Below are positions 36,680 to 46,817 of a DNA stretch of 64,000 nt, piece after piece. Below the pieces are notes generated by a model, which was given only the letters and a program-made list of their open reading frames with translations, was not told where the DNA came from and did not search any database. Made by a program: the position numbers and the translations under genes. The number at the start of each line of letters is the position of its first letter. Position 1 is the first letter of the stretch. The DNA is from Capitella teleta (Eukaryota > Annelida > Polychaeta > Capitellidae): assembly GCA_000328365.1 (NCBI GenBank), contig KB297594.1, positions 213,049 to 277,048 on the forward strand, written 5' to 3'.

Positions 36680-37783
36680 TGTGGCATTTCGTTGCTTCTA
36701 CATCACTTGGCTAAGTGGGAGTGCACGGCGGAAACAGATTTGTTTACGTCGTAGTCGCTCACAACAAAGCCACGATATCTGCGAGCGCTTCTCTTTAATG
36801 CGTTACGATCATCACTCAGCGGGATTTGATAAAATCATTTATATAACTTATTATAAGTAAATTTGCACCGCTTAGTCAGTGAATCCTTTATCGTGTAAAT
36901 TAGTCTATATTATTGTTATCAACTTCAAACTTCAAAGTTGTTACAAGAAACTGCTGCTTCGACGCAGACCGAGCCACGATACAGGAGTAAAACTTGTAAA
37001 AGTTAAAAATAGAATTACAGTAACATTTATATTCATTTCTGCGATAAACGATAAAACCATATGGAGTGTTGCACGGTGATTAAAATTGCTCGAGTATGAA
37101 AGTGATGTTTTCTTTGGTTTTTCTGTTGCATGACTGGGTCTTGAGAATGTTCAACATGGAAATGAAATGTTTCTTTGCTGAATGAACTTTACAAAGAGGA
37201 AATAAGGTAGCCAAAATATAATACATGTATAAAACGGAAACTCAATTATTCGACTATTGATAATGCTGAATCATATTAATCATCAAGTGCTTTATGAGTT
37301 ACCGTAGAAGTTGGGGGAGCATGTATTTTTCATTGCGCAGATTGCTATGCAATTTTCACGGTTCATAAAGGAATAAAATTACCCGGCCTCTTTTTTTTTT
37401 CCCCTTTCTTTTTTTTTCAAACCTTACTCAATTATTATATTTATGACAGATTAATTGTTGTATACGACAAAAAAAATCAATATTTACAGTGCACACATTT
37501 AGCTGAATAGCTTGTAATGAGCAAACTGGCAAAGAATATCCATGTAGCCGCACAATGAATAGGCTCTCGCGATCCAAATTTGAGATTTACATCCACATAT
37601 TTATCAATTCTAATATTTTTGCACAGAATTATTGCATATTAATTGAATGTACTCTACATACTATGTATCCATAGAACAGATACCAGAAAACGTGACTGGT
37701 GATTAACATGGATTCCAATCGATCAAATGAAATAAAATTCCTCCCCTGTTAGCTTAAGGCGCCATAATGGCGTGATTTAAGTA
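36680..37783. other. Spacer between the two GT31 genes
   Basis: Contains the motif variant at 36800-36809 and AT-rich sequence. I searched the minus strand for a CCSD-type last exon for the upstream GT31 gene and found none. Confidence 0.5.
36800..36809 (-). promoter_or_regulatory. Motif variant ATCGTAACGC upstream of C1GALT1
   Basis: GCGTTACGAT, 124 bp from the C1GALT1 ATG; the same 10-mer lies upstream of TRMT10A. Confidence 0.35.
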
Positions 37784-38731
37784 TTATGATGAAACACAAG
37801 AAGACATACGTACATCATTTGAGACGTATTTCGTTTTGGTCCAGAACGAGTTGAGCATTGGCAGATGACCCTTGATTAGATGGGCGATCGGCTGGTGCAT
37901 GAGAAACCTTCCCCTCGCCATGTGATCCCTCGTGTCCTCTGGCACAATGCCAACTTCGGATAAGCACCGCCCCAAGAGGGCGTCGCCCACCATGCCACTC
38001 TTGCCACAATGTCCCTTCACGAGTTTATTGTAGAGTTTCCTGAGAGCGGCGTTGCTGAGGACCACGCCCGCCCCAGCAGCATTGAACGTGGTTCCCCAAT
38101 ATTCAAACGCATGGCCGAAATACAACGCTTCCGAACTGTTGAACACAGACGTATAATAAGCAAGGTTCTCCATCACAACAAACGTGTCGTCTTCTGCTTT
38201 GAAGAACCAGTCATAATCATTGAGATAATTGCTAGAAATATAAATAATTGCTTCGCGCAGAGCAGACCAGCTGTCTGATTTGCTGGAGTGGATTTTGACG
38301 GTGGGAACGGCTCTCGTTTTGAGCTGAGCGTCGAAATAAATAATCTTCCCACAGCGTTTTCCCCAAGTGCCGCTGATGGCTGTTTCCGGAAAGGGGTGAG
38401 ATGGATAGTAAAGGTCTTCTGGAGCGTACTCTGATTGCGACCAGCGATTCATGGAAACGTCCGAGTTCAGCAGAATGAAACAAAGGATTCGGTTCTTTTT
38501 GAGGAGGTATTCGGATTCGCTGACTCCTCCTGTCTCCGCTTGTGTGATGCGTTTTCCTTGCAGCATTTCTTTGTAGACATCTTCGTGTGAACGCTGCGTG
38601 AGTTTCCAGCGGCTGATTTGATCCGTGAGCGATCTGTGATGGACGCAGGCCAGAGCCAGGAAGACGCCAATCGAGACGGCGCTCAGGAAATTGAAGATTG
38701 TAGGGAAGCGTAGAAGGGAAGCACGCATCAT
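37784..38731 (-). CDS. Divergent C1GALT1-like GT31 glycosyltransferase
   Basis: One open exon of 315 residues, transcribed toward C1GALT1. A type II anchor lies near residues 11-30. The GT31 core is recognisable: GTWGKRCGKIIYFDAQL, NDYDWFFKAEDDTFVVMENL (EDD in the metal-binding position), LYFGHAFEYWGTTFNAAGAG and EDTRDHMARGRFLMHQPIAHL. It is far from the real C1GALT1 next door. It lacks the final double-Cys segment (CCSD...FHYV). The frame runs through a good splice donor (GATGTACGTATG, about 37800) to a stop 10 codons later, so a last exon may be used that I could not find downstream. Unlike the chaperone COSMC, it retains the acidic metal-site residues, so it may be active. Alternatives are a truncated tandem duplicate or a different beta-3-transferase. 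Confidence 0.8.
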   Translation of the reverse strand: MMRASLLRFPTIFNFLSAVSIGVFLALACVHHRSLTDQISRWKLTQRSHEDVYKEMLQGKRITQAETGGVSESEYLLKKNRILCFILLNSDVSMNRWSQSEYAPEDLYYPSHPFPETAISGTWGKRCGKIIYFDAQLKTRAVPTVKIHSSKSDSWSALREAIIYISSNYLNDYDWFFKAEDDTFVVMENLAYYTSVFNSSEALYFGHAFEYWGTTFNAAGAGVVLSNAALRKLYNKLVKGHCGKSGMVGDALLGRCLSEVGIVPEDTRDHMARGRFLMHQPIAHLIKGHLPMLNSFWTKTKYVSNDVRMSSCVSS

Positions 38732-38808
38732 CTTGGGGCAGGGAGAGTGGGTCCATAACTGGAAGTAAAATTTATGGATATGATAATGATATGATATGAT
38801 ACAGTTTT

Positions 38809-38970
38809 ACGGCTCCACCCAACCCATTCGAATGATACGGGCGCCAGAACAGAAGTTCCAGGACCAGGGTTTCCCCTAGCTGACATACTACAGCGAGCCC
38901 GATGGGTCTACAGACCTCGCCCGAGAATCTGTGCTAGGTTTCCCCCTACTCTTATTGATAAATATATATA
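38809..38970 (-). mobile_element. SINE fragment (same family as 27876-28219)
   Basis: Only the 3' part is present: TTTACGGCTCCACCCAACCC, GATACGGGCGCCAGAACAGA and the GGTTTCCCCCT...CTCTTAT...GATAAAT stretch, in the same order as in the full copy. It is split at 38877 by a 60-bp element. The tRNA-like head is missing. Confidence 0.75.
38877..38936 (+). mobile_element. 60-bp TAGC...GCTA element, copy 3, inserted in a SINE
   Basis: The unit interrupts the SINE and is bounded by GGTTTCCCC on both sides (38868-38876 and 38937-38945). Removing one repeat plus the unit restores the SINE sequence seen at about 27956-27975. This shows insertion with a 9-bp target duplication. Ends are TAGC and GCTA; the interior has a short self-complementary GGTCTACAGACC core inside a GCGAG/CTCGC pair. 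No coding capacity and no GT-AG ends. Confidence 0.8.
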
Positions 38971-38993
38971 TATTTATATAAATATATAATATT

Positions 38994-39073
38994 ATTATAT
39001 ACTGTCTAGAAGGCTGCATAGGGCGATAGGAATTTAATGTAACCAGAGCCCACTGGTAAGACTCCCTGTGCCT
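38994..39073 (+). repeat. Dispersed repeat B, copy 2
   Basis: Shares its blocks in order with 27691-27793 (ATACTGTC, AGAAGGCTGC, AGAGCCCACTG, GGTAAGACTCCCT) with a shorter middle. It follows a SINE fragment directly. Confidence 0.55.
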
Positions 39074-39689
39074 CGATCAGTCAATTAATCTGTTAATGGT
39101 AGTATCCTATTATGCTATACTATCCTATAGGATACTAGTTAATGGTCAATCTGATTCCAGATTTTCGCCCACATCAATACATGTAATTCAGTTCTTTCGT
39201 GCAATTGACAGCACGAAAGCGGCAATGAACACATCGTAACGTCTTTCAAAATATAAATCGTGAGATTAACGTCTCGCAATCACTTACATTTCACATTTTG
39301 AGAGAAAAAAAATCTGAAAATTTGTGTCAACTTCTCATTACTTTGATCAAGTATTACCGTATGCATCGTCACTTTTCTCTTTTAAGTGCGCGCTTTCGAA
39401 AAATCGTTCCGCGTGAATCATAACGCATCCAACTTAGCCTAAACTTGAAAATATCAAGAATGATTTCCCTGGTTATAATCTGTGAGTCTGAAAGCACTAA
39501 GGAACCACCATACAACTCACCATGACTCGCTTAAATCTCATTTATAGAACCGTGCAGAAAACAAAAACGAGTGATGTAGGATTTTTTTCCCCACGTTGAC
39601 CGATTCTCACGTGCTTTCGTAGATAGTTATTTTATTGACAGAAAGTCCAACAAGAAAAATAATACAATTGCAAGAAAAGAAATCATAAC
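39074..39689. other. Spacer upstream of the C1GALT1-like gene
   Basis: Contains the exact motif ATCATAACGC at 39417-39426, about 690 bp upstream of the C1GALT1-like start. No exon was recognised. Confidence 0.5.
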
Positions 39690-40790
39690 CGTGCAATAGA
39701 TAAACATGCCTCAATCACCTTGCACACAATTGCAGGCGGTGAGGCAAAAAGGCAGGTAAGGAGAAATTCACACTCGGAAAAGCTGCTCTGACATCAAGGG
39801 TTAGGGGACAATGACAAACTATATGTTCCTCGGATTGAACATCGCCGAAGCAGGAGCAGATGCGTTGCTCGCGGGGGAGACGTGACCAGCGGCCCGTTTC
39901 CACTCTCAAATTATGAGCGATCAGCCGCAAACGGCTAAACGAAATCCGTCTGTACTCTGGCAAATGCTCCTCAGTATTCGAAGGTAAAAATATAAACAGG
40001 GTGGGCACATAGGGATGGGTTTATTGGCACATAAGCACGGAATTTGAAGCGGGGAGAGGTCAGGACTTTATGTCTCAGGATTTGCAGTCCGTCGCTAATA
40101 AAGCTTCGTGAGGTGGTTCTGAATTCATTTAAAATCCGAGCATACGCCGTGGGTTGTTGGGGTCTTTACATGCAGATTGATCGCATAGAGTAAGGGGTCA
40201 TCATCAACAATATCCCGGTTGAGTATACGGTGGAAGTATTTCCTCTGCCGTTCTTTTATCCAATACTTCAACGGAGGGCAAGAAGTTTCTATTAGACAGA
40301 GTGCATTTGCCGTGGTTTTTTACGTACAGAGAGAAGCGATTTTATAGCAGCTAGATATATAGATTCCAAATGATTAACAGGTGAAAGGAGTCATGTTTCA
40401 CAGGAATACATTATGGATGACATGAAAGCAGCGTCTACAACCTCCTTCTTCACACAGTAAGGGGCATCAATATTTTTATGCATGAAATTGAGCAGTTTAA
40501 CAAGTTGTTTGGATTCATCATTTTGACGGAGAGCAATGCAATGGGGGAATCTTCCCATCATCAGTGAAGTGGGCGCCAAGGTGCACATAATCATCACAAT
40601 ATGAGATAGAAACCTTAGAGGAGGAGTGGACAAGTTCAATTGGGGCTCTATCAGTTTAAGATCCATTTATTACCATGAATTTAGTCTTAGATTGGTTGAT
40701 CACAATATCTTTGTCTAAGCAAAAATCTAAGAGAATGTTGATTTTTTGTAAGCGTCTTTCTCCGTACATGTTGCCTGGCAACCAATATAA
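39690..40790 (-). mobile_element. Non-LTR retrotransposon (LINE) fragment
   Basis: Reading leftward on the minus strand, several frames carry the C-terminal half of a LINE ORF2. First comes an RT piece LLDFCLDKDIVINQSKTKFM (about 40755-40660). Next is the thumb region with QLVKLLNFMHKNIDAP...SSIMYSCET (40666-40391), then KERQRKYFHRILNRDIVDDD (about 40260-40110). Last is a Cys/His end CSCFGDVQSEEHIVCHCPLT (40008-39715). Frame changes and stops separate the pieces, and the 5' half with the endonuclease is absent. It is an old 5'-truncated insertion; the clade is undetermined. Confidence 0.85.
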
Positions 40791-41014
40791 GTTTCGTGTA
40801 AAATTAACATAATGATTCAGCGCATTTTGGTAGCGTCTTGTCCGGAGTCAACGAATCCGACCAACGTCTGACCCACGGAAGACGGGGAAGTCGCGACTTT
40901 TAATGTTTTATGGAATACTAATTATATGCAAGGAGACATCAATTTTCCACTATGGCTCTAAAAGCAAGCGGGAGTCCATGGAGTGGCGGTATCGTGAATT
41001 CCCACCCCCTCAAA

Positions 41015-41420
41015 ACATGAAGGTATCAGATACGACCAAGAATCTTATCATGCCAGTTTTCTGGGATTCCAAATGAAGAATTCAAATTGACTATTTGGAG
41101 AAAGGAACTACCTGCGGTGGCCAGTGACACTGACAGGAAGTGTGGCTTCTAAATTCCTTCTCACCCAGTTTACTCTTCAGACCTGACCCCATGGAACTAC
41201 AAACCATTTTGAAATCTGAAAAATACTATCAGAGGGCCCCATTTTGCAAGCGACAATAAACTGATATGGGCTGCTGAGTCAATGTTTTCAGGGTCAAAAC
41301 GAAGTTCTTCTGCTAAGGTATTGATGCGTTGGAAAATCCGCGGGAGGAATTTATTCTATATTCTTGAGGATGCTTATGTTAATAAATACAAAGCTTCCAT
41401 TACAATGCGAAATGCCTCAT
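41015..41420 (+). mobile_element. Mariner transposase pseudogene
   Basis: Decayed coding sequence in more than one frame: VFWDSK...IQIDYLEKGTT (about 41055-41110), then a PVYSSDLTPWNYKPF stretch equivalent to the mariner PxYSPDLxPxD catalytic region (about 41168-41212). An IRGPHFASDNKLIWAAESMF stretch follows, with a C-terminal VNKYK near 41390. Stops and an indel interrupt it. The N-terminal HTH part and terminal repeats were not found. Confidence 0.75.
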
Positions 41421-41429
41421 TACTTCTGG

Positions 41430-41998
41430 GCCCTCCCTCGTAGATTAGGCCTGATAGACTAAGTCGCTATCAATGCCAGTGTATATTTTCAATGCTTTTT
41501 ATCTGTTGTTGATACATTGCGAGAGGCCTAGTTCACAGAATATCTCAATACTTAAACTTGAAGAGATATACAGGGATAAAAATGATTACGGTTTCCTTTG
41601 TTTCCACTTGCGCTTAATCTAATCATGACACTGGTGTAACAGCATTTACATTATCATGCAGGAAGTGCATTGGTAAACAGTGCAAGCCTTTTTACACAGC
41701 TGCATCGCTAGTGCACGTAAAACAAACAAACCTGCAACAAAAAGCAGAACAAAAGCCGAAAGATTAAGAGGAAAACGACTAAAGTGAAAATTGGCAAAAG
41801 ATTTATTTCAGAAAAAAAATAATAATAGGAAAATGACACAATACAAGCAATAGATGGGATGGTTCTAAGTCTTGATTCAATACTTGGGAATGATTGCTAC
41901 AAAATGAGCAGAAACACTAAGACAGCGACACTGAAAAAAACATAAAAAAATCATCATTGAATAATGACAACAAGCAAAATGACACCTTGGCTGGAGTT
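41430..41998. other. Spacer downstream of ACBP
   Basis: No coding sequence was recognised. Probably contains the ACBP 3' UTR at its right side. Confidence 0.45.
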
Positions 41999-43563
41999 TT
42001 ATGCCTTGCCATACTTGGCTATTAATCCGTTAGCAGTTTCAATGTACTTGGCCTCAGCATCAGCCTTTGAAAGACCTGGAAATTATTTCACAAGAATTAC
42101 TTGCCAAAACAGTTAGGTAACATTTCACGTACCTTCCCTGCCTTTCCAGGAATCCCATTTGGATTTTCCCTTCAAGTCAAACATGCCAGGTCTGTCTGGG
42201 GAAAAAGAACAAATCTATGCAGGATTTTTGACAGAAAAAAAACAAAAAAACTACATACGATGATTTATCCCTTCCGGTAACTAGGGATCAGATAGATCAA
42301 TTTTGTGCATGACAAATGATGCATATTAAATACAATTTGGTAAAAAAAGCACACAATATTATAAGGCAGATCTGCATGGAAAAAGTTGTAATTTATTATA
42401 TTATAAAACTTGATTGAAAACAGCGTTGCATGAGACCACTGACCTGTGTTGACGTCTCCCACGGTCGCCTGTTTGAAGAGGCCGTACAGCTCAAGAAGCT
42501 CCTCGTTGCTAGGAGTGCTCTTCAGGACCTTGACATCCTCAGCCGCTTTGTTGAATGCCTGAAACAATGATTATGTAACAAGACTTGAATCACAGTCATC
42601 AATCTCATCATATGAGATCATTCATATCTATGTCACATATCAGGCTGAGTTTACATCTCTGAGACTGAACGTGTGCTTGATAAACAGAAACAAGTGTGGT
42701 TCACTAATCCATGTTAGAAACTGTGATTGCTACATTACACAATAAAAATAGTTTAGCAACTCAAAACCAACTGCTAAAAACTTATCTAATACACACTGCG
42801 TGTTAGTAGAGAGAGGTAAACTTTCATTGCACGAATACCTCATAATTATATTAATAATTATGCACCACATATTTATTAATCTTCTTTCAATGCTACTTGT
42901 TCACTGGAGTCGGCCACTGCCCAAATTTCCTCAAAGGAATGGAATGGAATCATTTGGTTGTTATCTTGCAGAGGTGGCTGTTCCATGTTTTGCACACACC
43001 CGCTTTATCTTGAATTACTATAGGCCCGATGCCAAGTGCCGTGTGTGGCATTGGGCGGGCCCAAATTAATTGAAAGTAGCTACTTCAAACAAGCTACTTT
43101 CAATTAATTTATGTGCATTCTATTTGGGTGGTGATATAAAGTAAATCATAGGATCATAGATATATTGATGACAATCACAATGCTGATTGATTGAATGCTG
43201 AATGCACATGATTCAATCATCAATTTTTAATTGCTTTTATTATGACAGTTTTGGTCAATGGAGTGCACCTCATAGAGCCGCTTTGCCATCAGCCATACTT
43301 GTGGTGCTGCCCAGTTCAGTTGGCAGTAATCTCGTCCCAAGCCTCTATATTCATCACCCCCACATAATATGGCTACAGAATGCAGCAAAGTTGGCAGTTG
43401 ACACAGAATGACAGATGAGTTCAGTTGACCGGTTGCAAGTCAAAAAGTGGAACAGTCGTAACAGTTGGAAGTAAGTAATGAAACACAATACATTTCATTT
43501 TGATACAAGCAAACACTATTACTAAAACATATAACACACAGAGGAAATACTCACTTCAGACAT
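41999..43563 (-). CDS. DBI: Acyl-CoA-binding protein (ACBP/DBI)
   Basis: Four exons (43563-43555, 42558-42444, 42195-42133, 42075-41999) join in frame to 87 residues, the standard ACBP length. It binds medium- and long-chain acyl-CoA esters and shuttles them in the cytosol. Signature residues are present: [58 protein letters not shown] and [17 protein letters not shown]. The first exon encodes only MSE, and intron 1 is about 1 kb with a near-perfect 19-bp hairpin. The start lies 367 bp from the start of the divergent receptor gene. Confidence 0.96.
43063..43110. repeat. Perfect 19-bp inverted repeat in ACBP intron 1
   Basis: Arms AAATTAATTGAAAGTAGCT (43063-43081) and its exact complement (43092-43110) enclose a 10-base loop. 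It may be a foldback transposon scar or a cruciform-forming hairpin. Confidence 0.8.
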
Positions 43564-43912
43564 GTTTGGAGAGGTTTGATACTGACGACCACCGAACACG
43601 AAGAAATCAAAGCGAATGGCAGAAATCACGCGATGCGATGAATCGAGAATTCACACCGCATGCTTCGTTCTCATCACATGATTCCGCACCGCACGCTTCG
43701 TTCTCAACGCATGAGTCAACGTGCTGATTATCGTGTGCGGTATCATTGTAAGGTCGTCATTATTCGTGCCATCTGTGCATTGGACCAAACTAGAAAAAAT
43801 AATTTGAAATGAAAAACACAGAAAAAATTGATAAGATCCCTCGTGGGCGTGGCACAATAACCTCATGATATTCTAGCCGAATGTCAGTCAACTTTCCTGA
43901 CATCATATCGGA

Positions 43913-43922
43913 TTCATAACGC
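43913..43922 (+). promoter_or_regulatory. TTCATAACGC motif between ACBP and the receptor gene
   Basis: Lies 8 bp before the putative receptor ATG (43931) and 350 bp upstream of the ACBP ATG, inside a 367-bp divergent spacer. Confidence 0.3.
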
Positions 43923-43930
43923 ACTACGTG

Positions 43931-46817
43931 ATGGTCGAGGAACAAAACTCAATGCTTCCCTTGTCAGATGAATGCTTCTATCCAGTTGCATCGGGGACTA
44001 GTGAAGAAAAAAACCCCCCTGAGATATGGGCGGAAATGTTCCCATCCTCTCTCTTCCCCAAAATCCGCAGCTTCGTGTACATGGTGATTCATAAGTTTAT
44101 TCACATGCATGTAGGCCTACATGAAATAGCTCTATTCAGTATTTCGATATTTCCTCTTCTTACGTAACATTACTTAACTTGCAGTAAACTGTAAACGAAA
44201 GCGGTATGCAGCCTACGATTTTCAATCTCTGACAGTTTCACGTTCCAGGAAATAGAAACAAAACATAACTTCGGCACATGTTGGCCTTTTTGATGCTCTT
44301 TCATTAGTTCTATTATTTCTATTCTGACTTCTGAGTACCGATCGATTGGGTCAAACTATCATGCACTGGTACACGGATGTTTTTCACCAAATCAATATTG
44401 TCCATTGGGTCGAGAATATTGACGTATCTGTCCGATTCTGTCGCCGCGTCTGACGAAATATATTTCCTTTTTCCTGACATTCATTGAGTCCCTGGAGGGA
44501 TCACATACACCAAGCATCAATAATGACCGCCACGTGGGAGAGCGTCAATGTTGTTATGCAAAGCTTGCTAGACTATTACGTGTACTTGCATTAGTAACTT
44601 GCCAATGGTGCTTTTATGCCCTTTATTAGAAATATTTCGCTGCCAGTGTGCTGAAAGTTCTGCATTTGTCAATCTCTCAGAGGCATCAAAAGCTTCGCTT
44701 CCCTGAAATGCAGGAACCTCGACCTACATATAAAGAACAGCTTCCTCTGCAGGTCGCCCATATGCTGCAACGCTTTGTGGTGCTGGTCATCTGCATGTGG
44801 CGGCATAAAAGGGCACAAATTGCTGAGGGGTAAGAGAAGTGAGAGTTGGATGGGAAGCTGCCTCTGGATAAAGTTTATGCAATGGAAGAATTGTGGCGAC
44901 GGCAACTTCAAACGGGCAGTGGACGAGGTTCGCAATGGAACACCCGGTGGGTGTTCAAACCGATGATGTTGGGGATGCAGGTGTGCGGTCTCACCTTCAC
45001 ATCACACGTCCAGTCTGGAATCTCTGGCCTCTCCGTGTCGCTGGTGTACTTCACTGGAGTGTTTGTGTTGCTATGGGCGAACTTTCTACGCTATTTTGTA
45101 ACCTACAATTACAATGAAGTTCTCGGGCCCAACTTTCTTCAAAAAGTGTTTGTACATTTTGTACATGGACTCGGGGCGATGAGTATCATTGCTTACATTC
45201 CACTCGCTCGCAAATGTCAGGATCTGACAGCAGATTTTGAATCTTATTGCGATAAATATCAGTGCTGGAGCAAACCTCGTCAAATCAAACGCAGAAAACT
45301 TCAGGTGATAGTTCTGGTTGTGTGTGCAGTGTCGATATGTCTGCAAATGTTCATCATTGTTCTGAAAATTCACTTCCTTATTCCGTGTTCCCTGATGATC
45401 GACATGCACTTCAAGGGTATACTCGACATGAACGATTCCATTCCAGTCATGTGGGAGGTCATTCTCCTGGTCATAGTATTCTACAACGCAGCTGCCGTAG
45501 TCTTTGCGGTCGGTTACATTTTACTCGTAGCTTTGATGCTGGCTGAAGAATTTCGATCCCATGCTTCTGACATGCAGACACTCGTAAAGAACTCAGCCGG
45601 ACTTTCTCACAATTTGGAATACTTGCGGCTACGATTCCGAGATCTGAGCAAACTAACGAGATGTGCGGACAAAGTGTTCTCTGTTTTCACCCTGATCATC
45701 TACGTCAGCGACATTCTCATCTGTTGCTTCGTTATCTACATCTCCATCCACGTCCGGATGGAGCAGGACTTCCTGATCCAGATGACCTCCACCTTCATTC
45801 CTTCCTTCCTGGCTTTCCTGTTTCAGCTGGTGATTTTGACATACGGGGGAACCGTACTCAACCATGCTGTGAGTATCCTTCGTTTCAATCGTTTGGCGTT
45901 TGACCTACAAGTAAGCTATCGTAAGCTATAGGGTTTGATACGCATGTTGCTGTTTGGGTGTAAGGATTAAAGATGTTGCGCTGATGCTATTATTCCGGGA
46001 ATACACCAATGGATCGAGAGGTTCACCCTGGATTCTCCGGGTGTTCAACTGAGGCCCGATGAATCAGAGTCATGTATAGGGTACACGTAATTTGTACAGC
46101 AGAATAATTGATGCTTGTCTGAAATCAAGAAGTGCTGTGAGGCATGCAAGTAGCCTGGAGTTCTGAGCCATTATGCTTGCTTGTTTGATCACTATGCCAT
46201 GAACAGAGAACAGTCATTTTCGTCTTTAATGGGATGGCAAACTTTTCGCACAATAAATGAACCCATACTGTAGTGTACAGACAGTTGTATCAAATATTTG
46301 TATGCCTGCAATTATTGACCAAAATGCAAATACTATATTACAGGCAAATTCAAGCAAGGAAATTTTATATTACGCTGACTTGAGTCGCCAAGACTGGAAC
46401 GTTGGTTATGCTCTTCAGGTTGGTGCAATACTGATTTAATCTTAGGTTTTAATGCCTGTCTAATTGCAGTACAGTACATTCCTGGCAGAGCTCAGGGAAG
46501 ACCGAATTGGGTTGAGTGCCTGGAATCTGTTCTACATAAACCAGGCGACAGTGAAAACAGTGGGTACAACTATACTACTATTGAGTATTGAATGAAGTGC
46601 GCGTGTCAATTATATCGCTCATCTACATTAATTGTTAATCACAGCACACACATAAAAAGGCGATTCTGGTCGATCTTGACACCTGCAGTTTTCTTCGCAG
46701 GTAGTGTTGATGATTGTCACCTACAGCGTGATTCTGCTCAAGTTCGGAAACAATGAAGATGCACCAATTTATGCGCATCACGTGACTCAGAGTGCCAATC
46801 TCACTTCATCAATTTAA
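43931..46817 (+). CDS. Insect gustatory-receptor-like (GRL, 7TMIC) membrane protein
   Basis: The secure part is four exons: 44846-45910, 46344-46418, 46470-46559 and 46701-46817. All introns are phase 0. Two upstream exons (43931-44083, 44681-44752), also phase 0, are proposed; with them the protein has 523 residues. If they are wrong, the start may be the ATG at 44882 (436 residues). At least seven hydrophobic helices are visible, for example GLSVSLVYFTGVFVLLW, VIVLVVCAVSICLQMFIIVL, VILLVIVFYNAAAVVFAVGY and VFSVFTLIIYVSDILICCF. The last segment reads GLSAWNLFYINQATVK, an intron, then TYSVILLKF. This corresponds to the GR signature TYhhhhhQF with the phase-0 intron just before TM7 that is ancestral in the family. 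No signal peptide is present, consistent with an intracellular N-terminus. In other animals such proteins are ligand-gated cation channels or developmental receptors; the ligand here is unknown. Confidence 0.85.

Noticed and set aside
38877-38936. Introner (intron-generating element)
   Set aside because: Insertion with target duplication fits, but the ends lack GT and AG and the copies are not in exons.
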